A stretch of 40,647 nt of DNA, taken from Streptomyces pyxinicus. Its GTDB lineage: Bacteria; Actinomycetota; Actinomycetes; Streptomycetales; Streptomycetaceae. The stretch spans positions 1 through 40,647 of the forward strand of contig NZ_JANUGP010000047.1 of assembly GCF_024753135.1 (NCBI RefSeq), written 5' to 3'. The translations under genes and the position numbers were made by a program. This document shows positions 15,743 through 23,967 of the stretch, piece after piece; positions within the stretch are counted from its first letter, which is position 1, and each line of letters starts with the position of its first letter. The notes beneath the pieces were generated by a model that had not been told where the DNA came from, did no database searches, and worked only from the letters and a program-made list of their open reading frames with translations.

Positions 15743-17029
15743 CTACTCCGCGAGCCGGTCTCCCCGCTGCTCCGCCGGCCGGTCTCCCCGCTCCGCCGGC
15801 AGGGTCAGCGTGGCCACCGCCCCGCCGTCCGCCGTGTTGGCGAAGGTCAGCCGGGCGCCCAGCACCTCCGCCTGCCCCAGGGCGATGGTCAGGCCGAGGC
15901 CGTGGCCCTTGGCGCCGCCCTCCGTGCGGAACCGCTGCGGGCCGTGGGCCACCAGGTACTCCGGGAACCCGCCCCCGTGGTCCCGCACCGTCACCACGGG
16001 CCCGTCCACGGTCAGCACCACCGGCGGCGCCCCGTGCTTGTGCGCGTTCGCCACCAGGTTGCCCAGCACCCGCTCCAGGCGCCGCCGGTCGGTCTCCACC
16101 CGCGCGTCCCGGACGACCCGGACCTCGGTGTCCGTGCCGGACGCCCGCACCACCCGCCCGGCCAGCGCGCCCAGCTCCTCGGAGTCGACGTCCAGCCGCT
16201 CCCGGCCGGTGTCCAGGCGGGAGATCTCCAGCAGGTCCTCGGTGAGCGTGCGCAGCGCCGCCACCCGGTCCCGGACCAGCTCGGTCGGCCGGCCCGGCGG
16301 CAACAGCTCGGCCGCCGCGTGCAGCCCGGTCAGCGGGGTGCGCAGCTCGTGCGCCACGTCCGCCGTGAACCGCTGCTCGCTCAGCAGCTTGCCCTGCAGG
16401 GTGGCGGCCATCGTGTCCAGGGCCGCCGCGACCGCCGCCACCTCGTCCTGCGGCCGGCTCGGATCCCTCGTACGGGGATCGTTCACCCGGGCGTCCAGGT
16501 CACCGCCGCTGATCCGCCGGGCCACCCGCGCCGTGCCGTGCAGCCGCCGGGTCACCCGCGTCACCGCGAAGGCGCCGACCAGCACCGTCGCCCCGATCGC
16601 GAGCCCGGACGACCACAGGATCGACTGGTCGAGCCCGGCGATGGTGCGGGACTGCTGCGAGTAGTCCACCGCCACGGCGAGCGCCCGGCGCCCGGCCACC
16701 GGACCCGCCGCCCACATCGTCGGACGCCCCCGGTGGGAGGAGACCATCGTGCCGCGCCGCCCGGCCACCGCCAGCTCCCGCAGCGGCCTCGGCAGCCCCC
16801 CGGGATCCACCCCGGCGCCCGGCGGCATCGTGTCGCCCGCCTCGTACGCCCGGGTCGCGTCCGCCAGCCGGGACAGCGCGAGGTCGCGGGCCTGGCCGAC
16901 GGTCTGGTTGGTCACCGAGACGTGCACCAGCACACCGAGCAGCGCGGCCAGCGCACAGCACATCACCGTGATGAACGCCGCCGCCTTCACGGCGAGCGTC
17001 CCCGCCCACCGGGGCAGCGCCCGTCTCAC
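15743..17029 (-). CDS. Sensor histidine kinase (no adjacent response regulator)
   Basis: A 428-aa two-helix membrane kinase. TM1 is LAVKAAAFITVMCCALAALLG, followed by a short extracytoplasmic region of about 110 aa, TM2 (LAIGATVLVGAFAVTRV), a HAMP domain, the HisKA H box FTADVAHELRTPLTGL, then HATPase_c with N box NLVANAHKHG, G1 VRDHGGGFP and G2 GHGLGLTIALG. All catalytic motifs look intact. The GTG at 17029 overlaps the stop of the upstream lipoprotein gene (GTGA), so the two are translationally coupled; the longer frame upstream is lipoprotein shadow. No response regulator gene lies beside it. Pairing with a lipoprotein recalls cell-envelope-stress sensor arrangements such as cseA-cseC. Confidence 0.9.
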   Translation of the reverse strand: MRRALPRWAGTLAVKAAAFITVMCCALAALLGVLVHVSVTNQTVGQARDLALSRLADATRAYEAGDTMPPGAGVDPGGLPRPLRELAVAGRRGTMVSSHRGRPTMWAAGPVAGRRALAVAVDYSQQSRTIAGLDQSILWSSGLAIGATVLVGAFAVTRVTRRLHGTARVARRISGGDLDARVNDPRTRDPSRPQDEVAAVAAALDTMAATLQGKLLSEQRFTADVAHELRTPLTGLHAAAELLPPGRPTELVRDRVAALRTLTEDLLEISRLDTGRERLDVDSEELGALAGRVVRASGTDTEVRVVRDARVETDRRRLERVLGNLVANAHKHGAPPVVLTVDGPVVTVRDHGGGFPEYLVAHGPQRFRTEGGAKGHGLGLTIALGQAEVLGARLTFANTADGGAVATLTLPAERGDRPAEQRGDRLAE

Positions 17030-17754
17030 GGCGCGCTCGTGGTGGGGCCGGGCGAGGCCGACGGCTGCTTGCCGCGCCGGCCCTCGCCGGTGTGCAGGTA
17101 CTCGTCGCGGGAGAACGCCATCGCCCGCTGCTCGGGGTCCCACACCCAGGTGGTGCGGTACTCGTACCCGGAGATGTCCGCCGGGGACCGCTCGATCAGC
17201 GCCCGCCCGGCCAGCTCCACCCCCACGATCGCGTCGTTGTCGGCGAGCACCTGCACCAGGCGGTGCTTCTCGACGGTGTAGACGCGCACCGCCGTCTGGT
17301 TGGTCGGGTACAGCCGGAAGCCGAGCGTGAGGTCCGCCCGGCCGTCACCGGTGAGGTCGCGGTAGTACGGCTTCAGCAGCGGGCAGCGCGCCGCGTCCCC
17401 GCCCTCGCCGCACTCCGTCATCCGGTCGGCGGTGCCGTGGTAGGCGCCCTTCGGCCCGTAGTCGTCCGGGTGCGCCTTGATCTCCGCCTCGACGACGTCC
17501 ACCGGATCGACCTTCCGGATGTCGTCGCCGGGCACGGTCACGCCCTTCACGACGGCCCGGGTCGCCACGTCGTACGGGTACGCCGGGCTGGACGCCGGCC
17601 GCAGATCCGGCCAGAGCCGGGCCGGGCTCGCGGCGGTCGGGGTGGCACCGGCGCCCTGCAGCCCGCCGGTGTCGCCGCAGGCGGCCGTGGTCGCCGACAG
17701 CAGGGCGACGGCGGCCGCGGCGAGGGCGGTACGCGAGCGGCGACGGGCTGGCAC
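17026..17754 (-). CDS. Secreted lipoprotein coupled to the histidine kinase
   Basis: A 242-aa predicted lipoprotein. It has a short basic start (PARRRSRTA), hydrophobic core (LAAAAVALLSAT) and a lipobox-like TAAC, giving a mature protein anchored at Cys. The mature part contains YRDLTGDGRADLTLGF, an FG-GAP/EF-hand-like Asp motif that may bind Ca2+, and two further Cys residues (MTECGEGGDAARCPLL) that could form a disulphide. I chose the GTG at 17754, with AGGAG just upstream, because it begins the signal peptide directly; the frame is open further but without signal-like sequence. Overlap with the kinase start suggests it modulates sensing, an inference from context. Confidence 0.8.
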   Translation of the reverse strand: MPARRRSRTALAAAAVALLSATTAACGDTGGLQGAGATPTAASPARLWPDLRPASSPAYPYDVATRAVVKGVTVPGDDIRKVDPVDVVEAEIKAHPDDYGPKGAYHGTADRMTECGEGGDAARCPLLKPYYRDLTGDGRADLTLGFRLYPTNQTAVRVYTVEKHRLVQVLADNDAIVGVELAGRALIERSPADISGYEYRTTWVWDPEQRAMAFSRDEYLHTGEGRRGKQPSASPGPTTSAP

Positions 17755-17812
17755 GGTGCTCCTGGGCTTCGGGATCGGCGGAACCCCGTCCACCTTAAGT
17801 GGTGCTTTCGCA

Positions 17813-17825
17813 GGGAAGTGTTCCC
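17813..17825 (-). promoter_or_regulatory. Inverted repeat upstream of the lipoprotein-kinase genes
   Basis: GGGAA-N3-TTCCC, a perfect 5-3-5 inverted repeat about 60 bp before the lipoprotein start. On the coding (minus) strand it also contains GGAAC, the core of ECF sigma -35 elements, but no matching -10 is evident. Candidate operator only. Confidence 0.3.
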
Positions 17826-17886
17826 CGATGGTCCGGGACCTCCCCTTTTGCGTACCCGGTGCGGTCCCGACGCGCACGCCCCCGGG

Positions 17887-18429
17887 CTACTCGGTGAGCT
17901 CCTCCAGCAGCCGCACGGTGGACAGCCCGGCCCGCAGGTACTCCACGAACAACTGGTTGTGCAGCGCCCACGGCGAGCGCCGGGCCCGGATCAGCCGGAT
18001 CGCCTCGTCCGGCGCGTGCCCCCGCTGGGCCAGCGCGTGCCCGACGACCAGCCCCGAGCGGTTGTACCCGTGATAGCAGCGCACGAGCACCCGGCGGCCG
18101 GCGTCCAGCGTCTCGTTGACCGCGCGGGCCAGCCGCATCACCCCGGCCAGCTGCGTCCCGTCCAGCGGCCCGTCCGGGATCGGCCACACATGGTGCTCCA
18201 CGCCCGGATCGGGCCCGTACCCCGGCAGCCGCAGCAGCGACTGCACCACGTCGAACTCGTCGCGTACGACGGCGAGCTCCACCCGCCCCGAACGGTCCCG
18301 GAACTCGTGCCCGCCCATCCACAGGCCGGGCACGATCTCGCTCCACGGGCGCTCCGGAGCCGGTACGTCGGGCTGCCTTCCGCGGATCCGCAACGGCGCC
18401 TCCCCAACTCCCCCTCGCAGGGCCGTCAT
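17887..18429 (-). CDS. Dual-specificity-type protein phosphatase
   Basis: A 180-aa protein of the Cys-dependent phosphatase fold. The P-loop reads VRCYHGYNRSGLVV: Cys-x5-Arg-Ser is intact, but the residue before Cys is Arg instead of the usual His. A candidate general acid Asp is in VWPIPDGPLDG. The final segment WALHNQLFVEYL resembles actinomycete homologues. It probably dephosphorylates Ser/Thr/Tyr or a small phosphate ester; the substrate is unknown. The ATG at 18429 lacks a strong ribosome site. A gap of about 130 bp separates it from the lipoprotein gene. Confidence 0.82.
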   Translation of the reverse strand: MTALRGGVGEAPLRIRGRQPDVPAPERPWSEIVPGLWMGGHEFRDRSGRVELAVVRDEFDVVQSLLRLPGYGPDPGVEHHVWPIPDGPLDGTQLAGVMRLARAVNETLDAGRRVLVRCYHGYNRSGLVVGHALAQRGHAPDEAIRLIRARRSPWALHNQLFVEYLRAGLSTVRLLEELTE

Positions 18430-18492
18430 CCACGGTAACCGGTCTTGCCCCGGGCGCGCCCGCCTGTTCCCATGGTCGAGGGGTGATGGCGC

Positions 18493-19296
18493 ATGAGCGG
18501 ACTGCGCGTGGTGCCGGCCTTCCGGCACGGCCGGGAGCGGCTGTACGTCTGCCGCCCGGACGGCGGTACGGCCGCCTGGTACGACCGTGAGGCCGGCCGG
18601 GTCAACCTGCTCGGCGAGGACGTCAGGGACGAAGTCCTCGCCGCCCTGAAACCGTTCCTGACCGGCCCCGTCACCGTCGGCCCGCCACCCGTGCCCACCC
18701 CGGCGGAACTGGCCCGACTCACCCTCCACCCCGACGACGACCTGGCACCCAACCGCCCCGGCGAGGCCCTGCTCGTCGCCCTCGACCGCGACCCGGGACC
18801 CGCCCACCGGCTGCGCGCCGACCCGCGCCGGCGCGCCCTGACCGCCGAGCGGACCGTCGGCGGGGCGCTGGACCGGCTGGAGGGCGCCGGCTGGCACACC
18901 CTGCACTCGGTGCCGCTGCCCGGCGGCGACCGCGTCCACCACCTGCTGATCGGCCCCGGCGGCCTGTTCGCCGTACACGCCCTGTACGCCCACAGGTCCC
19001 GGGTCCTGATCGCCGACCCGATGGTCACCGCGGGCCACCGCGACCCCGAGCCGCTGCTGCGCCGCCTGCGCGCCGACGCCGACCGCGCCACCCACGCCCT
19101 CACCGCCGAGGTCCACCCCGTCCTCGTCCTCGTCGCCCCGTCCCACCTGACCACCACGGCCGAGCCCCACCGCGTGCGCGTCCTGCGGGACACGGACCTG
19201 CCGGCCCTGGCCCGGCTCGGCGGCGTGCTGAAACCGGCGGACGTGGAGGCCCTGCACGCGATGGCCAGGGACCGGAGGACGTGGAGCAGGGTCTAG
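18493..19296 (+). CDS. NERD-like domain protein with apparent loss of catalytic residues
   Basis: A 267-aa protein whose middle follows the nuclease-related domain (NERD) pattern: AERTVGGALDRLEGAGWHTLHSV, then RVHHLLIGPGGLFAVHAL. In active NERD proteins this segment reads roughly DH-hydrophobic-GP-G-hydrophobic then an x-x-K strand; here the Asp is His and the Lys position is Leu (AVHAL). The flanking Glu (AERTVG) is kept. I infer a non-catalytic or strongly divergent member. GAGGGGTGA lies before the ATG. Its stop overlaps the convergent LigD-polymerase gene by 4 nt, which places it beside the NHEJ genes, but a repair role is only suggested by position. Confidence 0.65.
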   Translation: MSGLRVVPAFRHGRERLYVCRPDGGTAAWYDREAGRVNLLGEDVRDEVLAALKPFLTGPVTVGPPPVPTPAELARLTLHPDDDLAPNRPGEALLVALDRDPGPAHRLRADPRRRALTAERTVGGALDRLEGAGWHTLHSVPLPGGDRVHHLLIGPGGLFAVHALYAHRSRVLIADPMVTAGHRDPEPLLRRLRADADRATHALTAEVHPVLVLVAPSHLTTTAEPHRVRVLRDTDLPALARLGGVLKPADVEALHAMARDRRTWSRV

Positions 19297-20180
19297 GGAA
19301 GGGCCGTAGCGATGGTGGCATCCAGCAGCGGAGCCATGAGGTCCCCCAGCTCCCGGAGCCGACGCGCGATGTCACCGGCCCGGAACTCCAGGCCCCCGGC
19401 GTCCCCGCAGCCCTCGACCTCCTCCCAGGTCACCGGCGCCGACACCAGCGGGTCCTGGCGGGCGCGCAGCGTGTAGGGGGTGGCCGTGGTCTTGCGGGCC
19501 GCGTTCTGACTCCAGTCCACGAAGACCTTGCCCGGCCGCAGGCTCTTCGTCATCCGGTGCACCACGAGCCGGGGCAGCGCCCGCTCGGCCTCCACGGCCA
19601 GCCCCTTCGCGTACGCGCTCGTCCGCTCGGAGGAACTCCCGCGGACCGCCGCCAGCAGATGCAGCCCCTTCGACCCGGCCGTCTTCGGGTACGCCGTGAT
19701 CCCGTCTGCCGCCAGCCGCTCCCGTAGCCACAGGGCGACCTCGCAGCAGTGCACGACCGTCGCCGGTGCCCCCGGGTCCAGGTCGAAGACCAGCCGGTCG
19801 GCCTCCCGCGGGCTCTCCACCAGCCACTGGTGGGTGTGGAACTCGGCGACCAGGTTCGCCGCCCAGACCAGGCTCGGCAGGTCCTGCACCAGCACCATCC
19901 GGCCCGGCCCCTCCGTGGCGGAGCGCGGCACCTCGGCGGTCGTGACCCACTCGGGCGTACCGGGCGGCACGTTCTTGGTGAAGAACCGCTGCCCGTCCGG
20001 CCCGTCCGGATAGCGCAGGAAGGAGACCGCGCGGCCGCGCAGATGCGGCAACAGGGCGCCGGCGGTGGTCGCGTAGTAGTGCACCAGCTCCGCCTTGGTG
20101 AAGCCGGACTCCGGATACAGCACCTTCTCCAGGTTGCTGAGCGCGACCCGCCGCCCCTCCACCTCAGTGATAGGCGTCAT
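19293..20180 (-). CDS. LigD-type primase-polymerase for non-homologous end joining
   Basis: A 295-aa stand-alone polymerase domain of the LigD family (archaeo-eukaryotic primase superfamily). Motif I is LVFDLDPG, motif II TAGSKGLH, motif III KVFVDWSQN, all with expected Asp/His/Asp residues. In bacterial NHEJ this domain adds ribo- or deoxynucleotides at broken ends bridged by Ku. No ligase or phosphoesterase domain is attached, so the sealing ligase must be encoded elsewhere. Divergent from ku with 44 bp between starts. Confidence 0.93.
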   Translation of the reverse strand: MTPITEVEGRRVALSNLEKVLYPESGFTKAELVHYYATTAGALLPHLRGRAVSFLRYPDGPDGQRFFTKNVPPGTPEWVTTAEVPRSATEGPGRMVLVQDLPSLVWAANLVAEFHTHQWLVESPREADRLVFDLDPGAPATVVHCCEVALWLRERLAADGITAYPKTAGSKGLHLLAAVRGSSSERTSAYAKGLAVEAERALPRLVVHRMTKSLRPGKVFVDWSQNAARKTTATPYTLRARQDPLVSAPVTWEEVEGCGDAGGLEFRAGDIARRLRELGDLMAPLLDATIATALP

Positions 20181-20224
20181 AGGATGACAATCCCAGACGA
20201 ACCGGTGAAAACGGGAAAGGGCGG

Positions 20225-21298
20225 GTGCGGCACGTGCGGTCGATATGGAACGGCGCCATCTCCTTCGGGCTCGTCAGCATCCCGATCAAGCTGGTCAACG
20301 CGACCGAGAGCCACGCGATCTCCTTCCGCCAGATCCACACCGAGGACAACGGCCGCATCCGCTACCGCAAGGTCTGCGAACTGGAGGAGCGCGAGGTCAG
20401 GCAGGCCGAGATCGGCAAGGCCTACGAGGACGCCGACGGCTCGGTGATCCCGATCACCGACGACGACCTCTCCCACCTCCCGATCCCCACCGCCCGCACC
20501 ATCGAGATCGTCGCCTTCGTGCCGGGTGACCGCATCGACCCGCTCCAGATGGGCTCGGCCTACTACCTCGCCGCGAGCGGCGCGCCCGCCGCCAAGCCGT
20601 ACGTCCTGCTGCGTGAGGCCCTTAAGCGCAGCAACAAGGTCGCCATCGCCAAGTTCGCGCTGCGCGGCCGGGAGCGGCTCGGCATGCTGCGGGTGGTCGG
20701 CGAGGCCATCGCCATGCACGGCCTGCTCTGGCCCGACGAGGTCCGCGCCCCGGAGGGCGTCGCGCCCGACACCGACGTCACCGTCCGCGACAAGGAACTC
20801 GACCTCGCGGACGCCCTGATGGACACCCTCGGCGAGGTCGACCTGGAGGACCTGCACGACGAGTACCGGGAGGCGCTGGAGGAGCTCATCGCCGCGAAGG
20901 CCTCCGGCGAGGCACCACCGGAGACACCCGAACCGGCCACCGGCGGCAAGGTCCTTGACCTGATGGCGGCCCTGGAGGGCAGCGTGCGCGCGGCCCGCGA
21001 GTCCCGCGGCGAGGAGCCCGCCGGCGACGGAGCCGAGGCCGAGGTCAGATCCCTGCCCCGACGCGGGTCCACCCCCAAGGAGACGGGCGGCAAGAAGACC
21101 ACGAAGGCGGCCCCCGCGAAGAAGACGGCGGCGGCACGCAAGTCCACGTCGAAGGCGACGGAGGGCACGAAGAAGCCGACGGCGGCGAAGAAGACGTCCG
21201 CGGCGAAGAAGACGCCCGCGAAGTCGGCGGGGAAGTCGGAGAATTCGGCGGTGAAGTCGACGGCGAAGAAGTCCGCCTCGCGCAAACGCTCGGCCTGA
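20225..21298 (+). CDS. ku: Ku homodimeric DNA-end-binding protein
   Basis: A 357-aa bacterial Ku. The Ku core is evident from the first residues (SIWNGAISFGLVSIPIKL) through RYRKVCELEEREV, a beta-barrel DNA-encircling core ending near residue 255. The C-terminal tail of about 100 aa is Lys/Ala-rich (KKTTKAAPAKK, AAKKTSAAKKTPAK), resembling histone H1-like tails that let actinomycete Ku bind DNA away from ends. It works with the divergently encoded polymerase. Annotated from the GTG at 20225; a GTG at 20234 giving MRSIWNG is equally plausible. The two genes must share a very short regulatory region. Confidence 0.94.
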   Translation: MRHVRSIWNGAISFGLVSIPIKLVNATESHAISFRQIHTEDNGRIRYRKVCELEEREVRQAEIGKAYEDADGSVIPITDDDLSHLPIPTARTIEIVAFVPGDRIDPLQMGSAYYLAASGAPAAKPYVLLREALKRSNKVAIAKFALRGRERLGMLRVVGEAIAMHGLLWPDEVRAPEGVAPDTDVTVRDKELDLADALMDTLGEVDLEDLHDEYREALEELIAAKASGEAPPETPEPATGGKVLDLMAALEGSVRAARESRGEEPAGDGAEAEVRSLPRRGSTPKETGGKKTTKAAPAKKTAAARKSTSKATEGTKKPTAAKKTSAAKKTPAKSAGKSENSAVKSTAKKSASRKRSA

Positions 21299-21345
21299 CG
21301 GACACGGCGTCGACCCCCGGGCGACGACAAGCCCGCCCCCGCCCA

Positions 21346-21374
21346 TACCGGTACCGGTACCGGTACCGGTACGG
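21346..21374. repeat. TACCGG hexanucleotide tandem repeat
   Basis: Four perfect TACCGG units (21346-21369) plus a partial TACGG. The unit is self-complementary in tandem, so the tract is palindromic and can fold on either strand. It lies about 50 bp after the ku stop, where it could act as a terminator, and marks the left edge of the accessory block. Confidence 0.8.
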
Positions 21375-21378
21375 CGTC

Positions 21379-21557
21379 CTACACCGCCCCCGCCCGATCC
21401 GGACCGGCGGGGACGACGCCGTACAGGCGGTCGAGCAGCTCGCCCGTGGCCTCGTCCAGAAGGCGCCGGCCAGCACGGTCGGCAGCACCAGCCGATGCGG
21501 CACGGCTGGTGTGGGCGGTGAGGGCGCGGAGGCGCCGCGATTGGTCTCGGTGGTCAT
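21379..21557 (-). pseudogene. Possible small frameshifted gene
   Basis: From the ATG at 21557 the frame reads MTTETNRGASAPSPPTP and continues to VLPTVLAGA with Streptomyces-like third positions. Protein-like sequence then continues in another frame as LLDEATGELLDRLYGVVPAG to a TAG at 21379-21381. This suggests a small gene (about 60 aa) broken by one frameshift, or chance. I do not recognise the product. Weak call. Confidence 0.25.
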
Positions 21558-21789
21558 CGTCCGTACCCCCGGTGCTCCCGATCGATCCCATGAGGTGTCC
21601 ACCCGGCGCCCGCGGTCGGGCACGTACGTCTCCGAGTGCGTGCCTACCGGGTAATCGCCACACCCACCCGCGCGGAATTCCTTCGGAGGGCACTACAGTC
21701 ACCTGTGTGCGGCGCGTCACGCTGCGTTGCTCGACAGAGGGCTGGGACAGGAACACTTCTGTGCCCGGCTTGAGTTGGTTGGGGGGGTT
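21558..21789. other. Intergenic region before the TerD-nuclease gene
   Basis: About 230 bp without a supported gene. It should carry the promoter of the TerD fusion gene. Near 21700, CACTACAGTCACCTGTGTG contains TACAGT, a fair -10, but without a convincing -35. Confidence 0.3.
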
Positions 21790-23838
21790 ATGCGGGAAAT
21801 GCTCAAGGGCTCGAATGTGGCTCTGTCAGTCTTGAGTGAGAACGTCGCTTCGGTGATCATCAGCCTGGGCTGGGGAAGCCCGACCGGCGAAGGCGACGCG
21901 GACGTCTCGGTCCTGCTGCTGGATGCGAACGGAAAAGTCCATAGCGACACCGACTTCTACTTCTACAACAACCCGGTCGCGCCCGACGGAAGCGTGCAGC
22001 TCCTCGGCAAGACGCCGACGGCGGACGGAAACGAGGACCGGATCAGCTTCGACCTGACGGCGATCCCGGCCCACGTCGACCGCATAGTCGTGGCAGCCAG
22101 CCGGTACAACGGCGCGCGCTTCGGCGAACTGGACGACGTACGGCTGTCACTGGCCGATGGAGCCGGTGAAAACCTTCTCCGCTTTGCCGTCGACAATGTC
22201 GACTCGATGAGCGCGATCATCTTCGGCGAGCTGTACCGGCGCCAGGAGGAGTGGAAGTTCCGCGCTGTCGGCCAAGGCTACGACACCGGTCTAGCCGGTC
22301 TGGCGATGGACTTCGGCGTCGACATCGAGGACGACGCGGAAGCGATAGAAGCACAAGAAAACGCTGCGGCCGAAGACCAGGAAGACACGACGGTCCCGCC
22401 CCCGACCCCGGCCGACGACCCGAGTGCACGGCGAACGTCGGAGGCGATCCCGTCTCCTCGCCCGCCGGAAGACGACGGCGAGCCGCGGAAGCGGACCGCG
22501 CGCCCTCGTACCGCGAAGAAGAAGATCACCCTGCCCAAGGTGGCCAGGAAGGGCTTGGCGGAGAACGAGTCCTGGAGAGAGGCCCGGCTCTTCCCGGCGT
22601 CGGCGCTGAAGAGCGACCGGGACCGCGAAACGCGGGCCACCTCGGTGCTGCTGTCGGTGATGGCGCAGGTACCCGAGTTCGGCAGGAGACTGACCGCGGC
22701 CTTCGGCGCGCCGGCCGGCCGCATGGAGACCTTCACCGAGGTCACCCTGCCGCACGGCGAGACACCGCGGCGCCCCGACGGGGTGATCCGCGTCGAGCGG
22801 GCCGGCAAGCTGTGGACGGCCCTGGTCGAGACGAAGACCAACGGCAACGCCCTCAAGGCCGATCAGGTGCAGGCGTACATGGACATCGCCGCGCGCCGAG
22901 GCTACGAGGCCGTGATCACACTGTCGAACGACGTGGCGCTGGAGGGCAGTCCGCTCGTCGAGGTCAAGATCGACGGCCGGCGCAAGCACAAGGTCGCCCT
23001 GTGGCACCTCTCCTGGGCGGAAGTCACGCATCAGGCGCAACTGCTGATCCGCCACGAGGGTGTCGGCAACGCGGCGCACGCCTGGCTGCTCCAGGAACTG
23101 CTGGCCTACCTCCAGCACGACAACTCCGGCTGCCACGGCTTCCAGAACATGGGGCCGGCCTGGGTCCCCGTACGGAACGGAATCGACGACGAGACCCTGT
23201 GCCAGGGAGACTCGCGCGCACTGGAGGTCGTCGAGAGCTGGGAGAGGCTCATCCGCCAGGTATGCCTCGGACTCGGCGGCGAACTGGGCCAGAAGGTACT
23301 GCCCGTGCAGCGCGCCAGGCGGGGATCGGACCCGGGAGCGCGCAGAAGCCTCCTCGCGGATCACCTCTGCCGCGACGGAAACCTCCAGGCGGAGCTGCGC
23401 ATCGAGGGAACCCCCGGCATCCTCGCGGTGAGCGCGGACCTGCGCACGGGCAGACTGCGCACCTCCATCGAGATCCCCGCCCCGGCACAGGGCTACCCCC
23501 TGTCCTGGGCGAAGCGGCTCGTCCGCACCCTGGCGGAGGCACCGGCGGCTCTCCACATCGAAACCCTCGTCGAAGGCGAACAGGGCGGCCCCCGCAGCAC
23601 CCTGGAACGGCTCCGCCCCGAACCGGCGGACATGCTCCCGAAGGGCACCGGCTCCACCATCACCGGCTTCCGTCTGTCCCTGATCAAAAGCATGGGAAGC
23701 ACCCGCGGCAACGCCGAGTCGGGCTTCATCCGCAGCGTCGACGACGCGGTGCACCGCTTCTACTCCACGGTGGTGGCCCACCTGGACCGCGCGACACCTC
23801 GCCGGGCACCGTCCAAGGCGGAGCCGTCGGTGGGCTGA
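21790..23838 (+). CDS. TerD-domain protein fused to a PD-(D/E)XK-like nuclease
   Basis: A 682-aa two-part protein. Residues about 1-190 are a TerD domain (MREMLKGSNVALSVLSENV; DADVSVLLLDANGKV; DTDFYFYNNPVAPDGSV; DRISFDLTAIPAHVDRIVV), a Ca2+-binding fold of tellurite/stress-response systems. A charged Pro/Arg linker of about 75 aa follows. The C-terminal part has a restriction-endonuclease-like core: RRPDGVIRV, ALVETKTNGNAL and DQVQAYMDIAARRGYEAVITL, giving Asp, Glu-x-Lys and a trailing Gln in the expected order. About 270 further residues are unrecognised. The ATG at 21790 follows a G-rich stretch; a longer frame begins at TTG 21727. Role inferred: TerD-linked nuclease acting in stress or phage response. 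Confidence 0.78.
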   Translation: MREMLKGSNVALSVLSENVASVIISLGWGSPTGEGDADVSVLLLDANGKVHSDTDFYFYNNPVAPDGSVQLLGKTPTADGNEDRISFDLTAIPAHVDRIVVAASRYNGARFGELDDVRLSLADGAGENLLRFAVDNVDSMSAIIFGELYRRQEEWKFRAVGQGYDTGLAGLAMDFGVDIEDDAEAIEAQENAAAEDQEDTTVPPPTPADDPSARRTSEAIPSPRPPEDDGEPRKRTARPRTAKKKITLPKVARKGLAENESWREARLFPASALKSDRDRETRATSVLLSVMAQVPEFGRRLTAAFGAPAGRMETFTEVTLPHGETPRRPDGVIRVERAGKLWTALVETKTNGNALKADQVQAYMDIAARRGYEAVITLSNDVALEGSPLVEVKIDGRRKHKVALWHLSWAEVTHQAQLLIRHEGVGNAAHAWLLQELLAYLQHDNSGCHGFQNMGPAWVPVRNGIDDETLCQGDSRALEVVESWERLIRQVCLGLGGELGQKVLPVQRARRGSDPGARRSLLADHLCRDGNLQAELRIEGTPGILAVSADLRTGRLRTSIEIPAPAQGYPLSWAKRLVRTLAEAPAALHIETLVEGEQGGPRSTLERLRPEPADMLPKGTGSTITGFRLSLIKSMGSTRGNAESGFIRSVDDAVHRFYSTVVAHLDRATPRRAPSKAEPSVG

Positions 23839-23967
23839 TCCGTGACAACCACGCCGTTCAGGGCCTTGAGCCTGCGGGAGCTGACCCGGGCGGACGTTGT
23901 TCGATCCGGCGGCCGTTAGCGTGAGGGTCGTTGGGGGAGCCAGAGCCGGATCGGAGTGCGGGGAACC

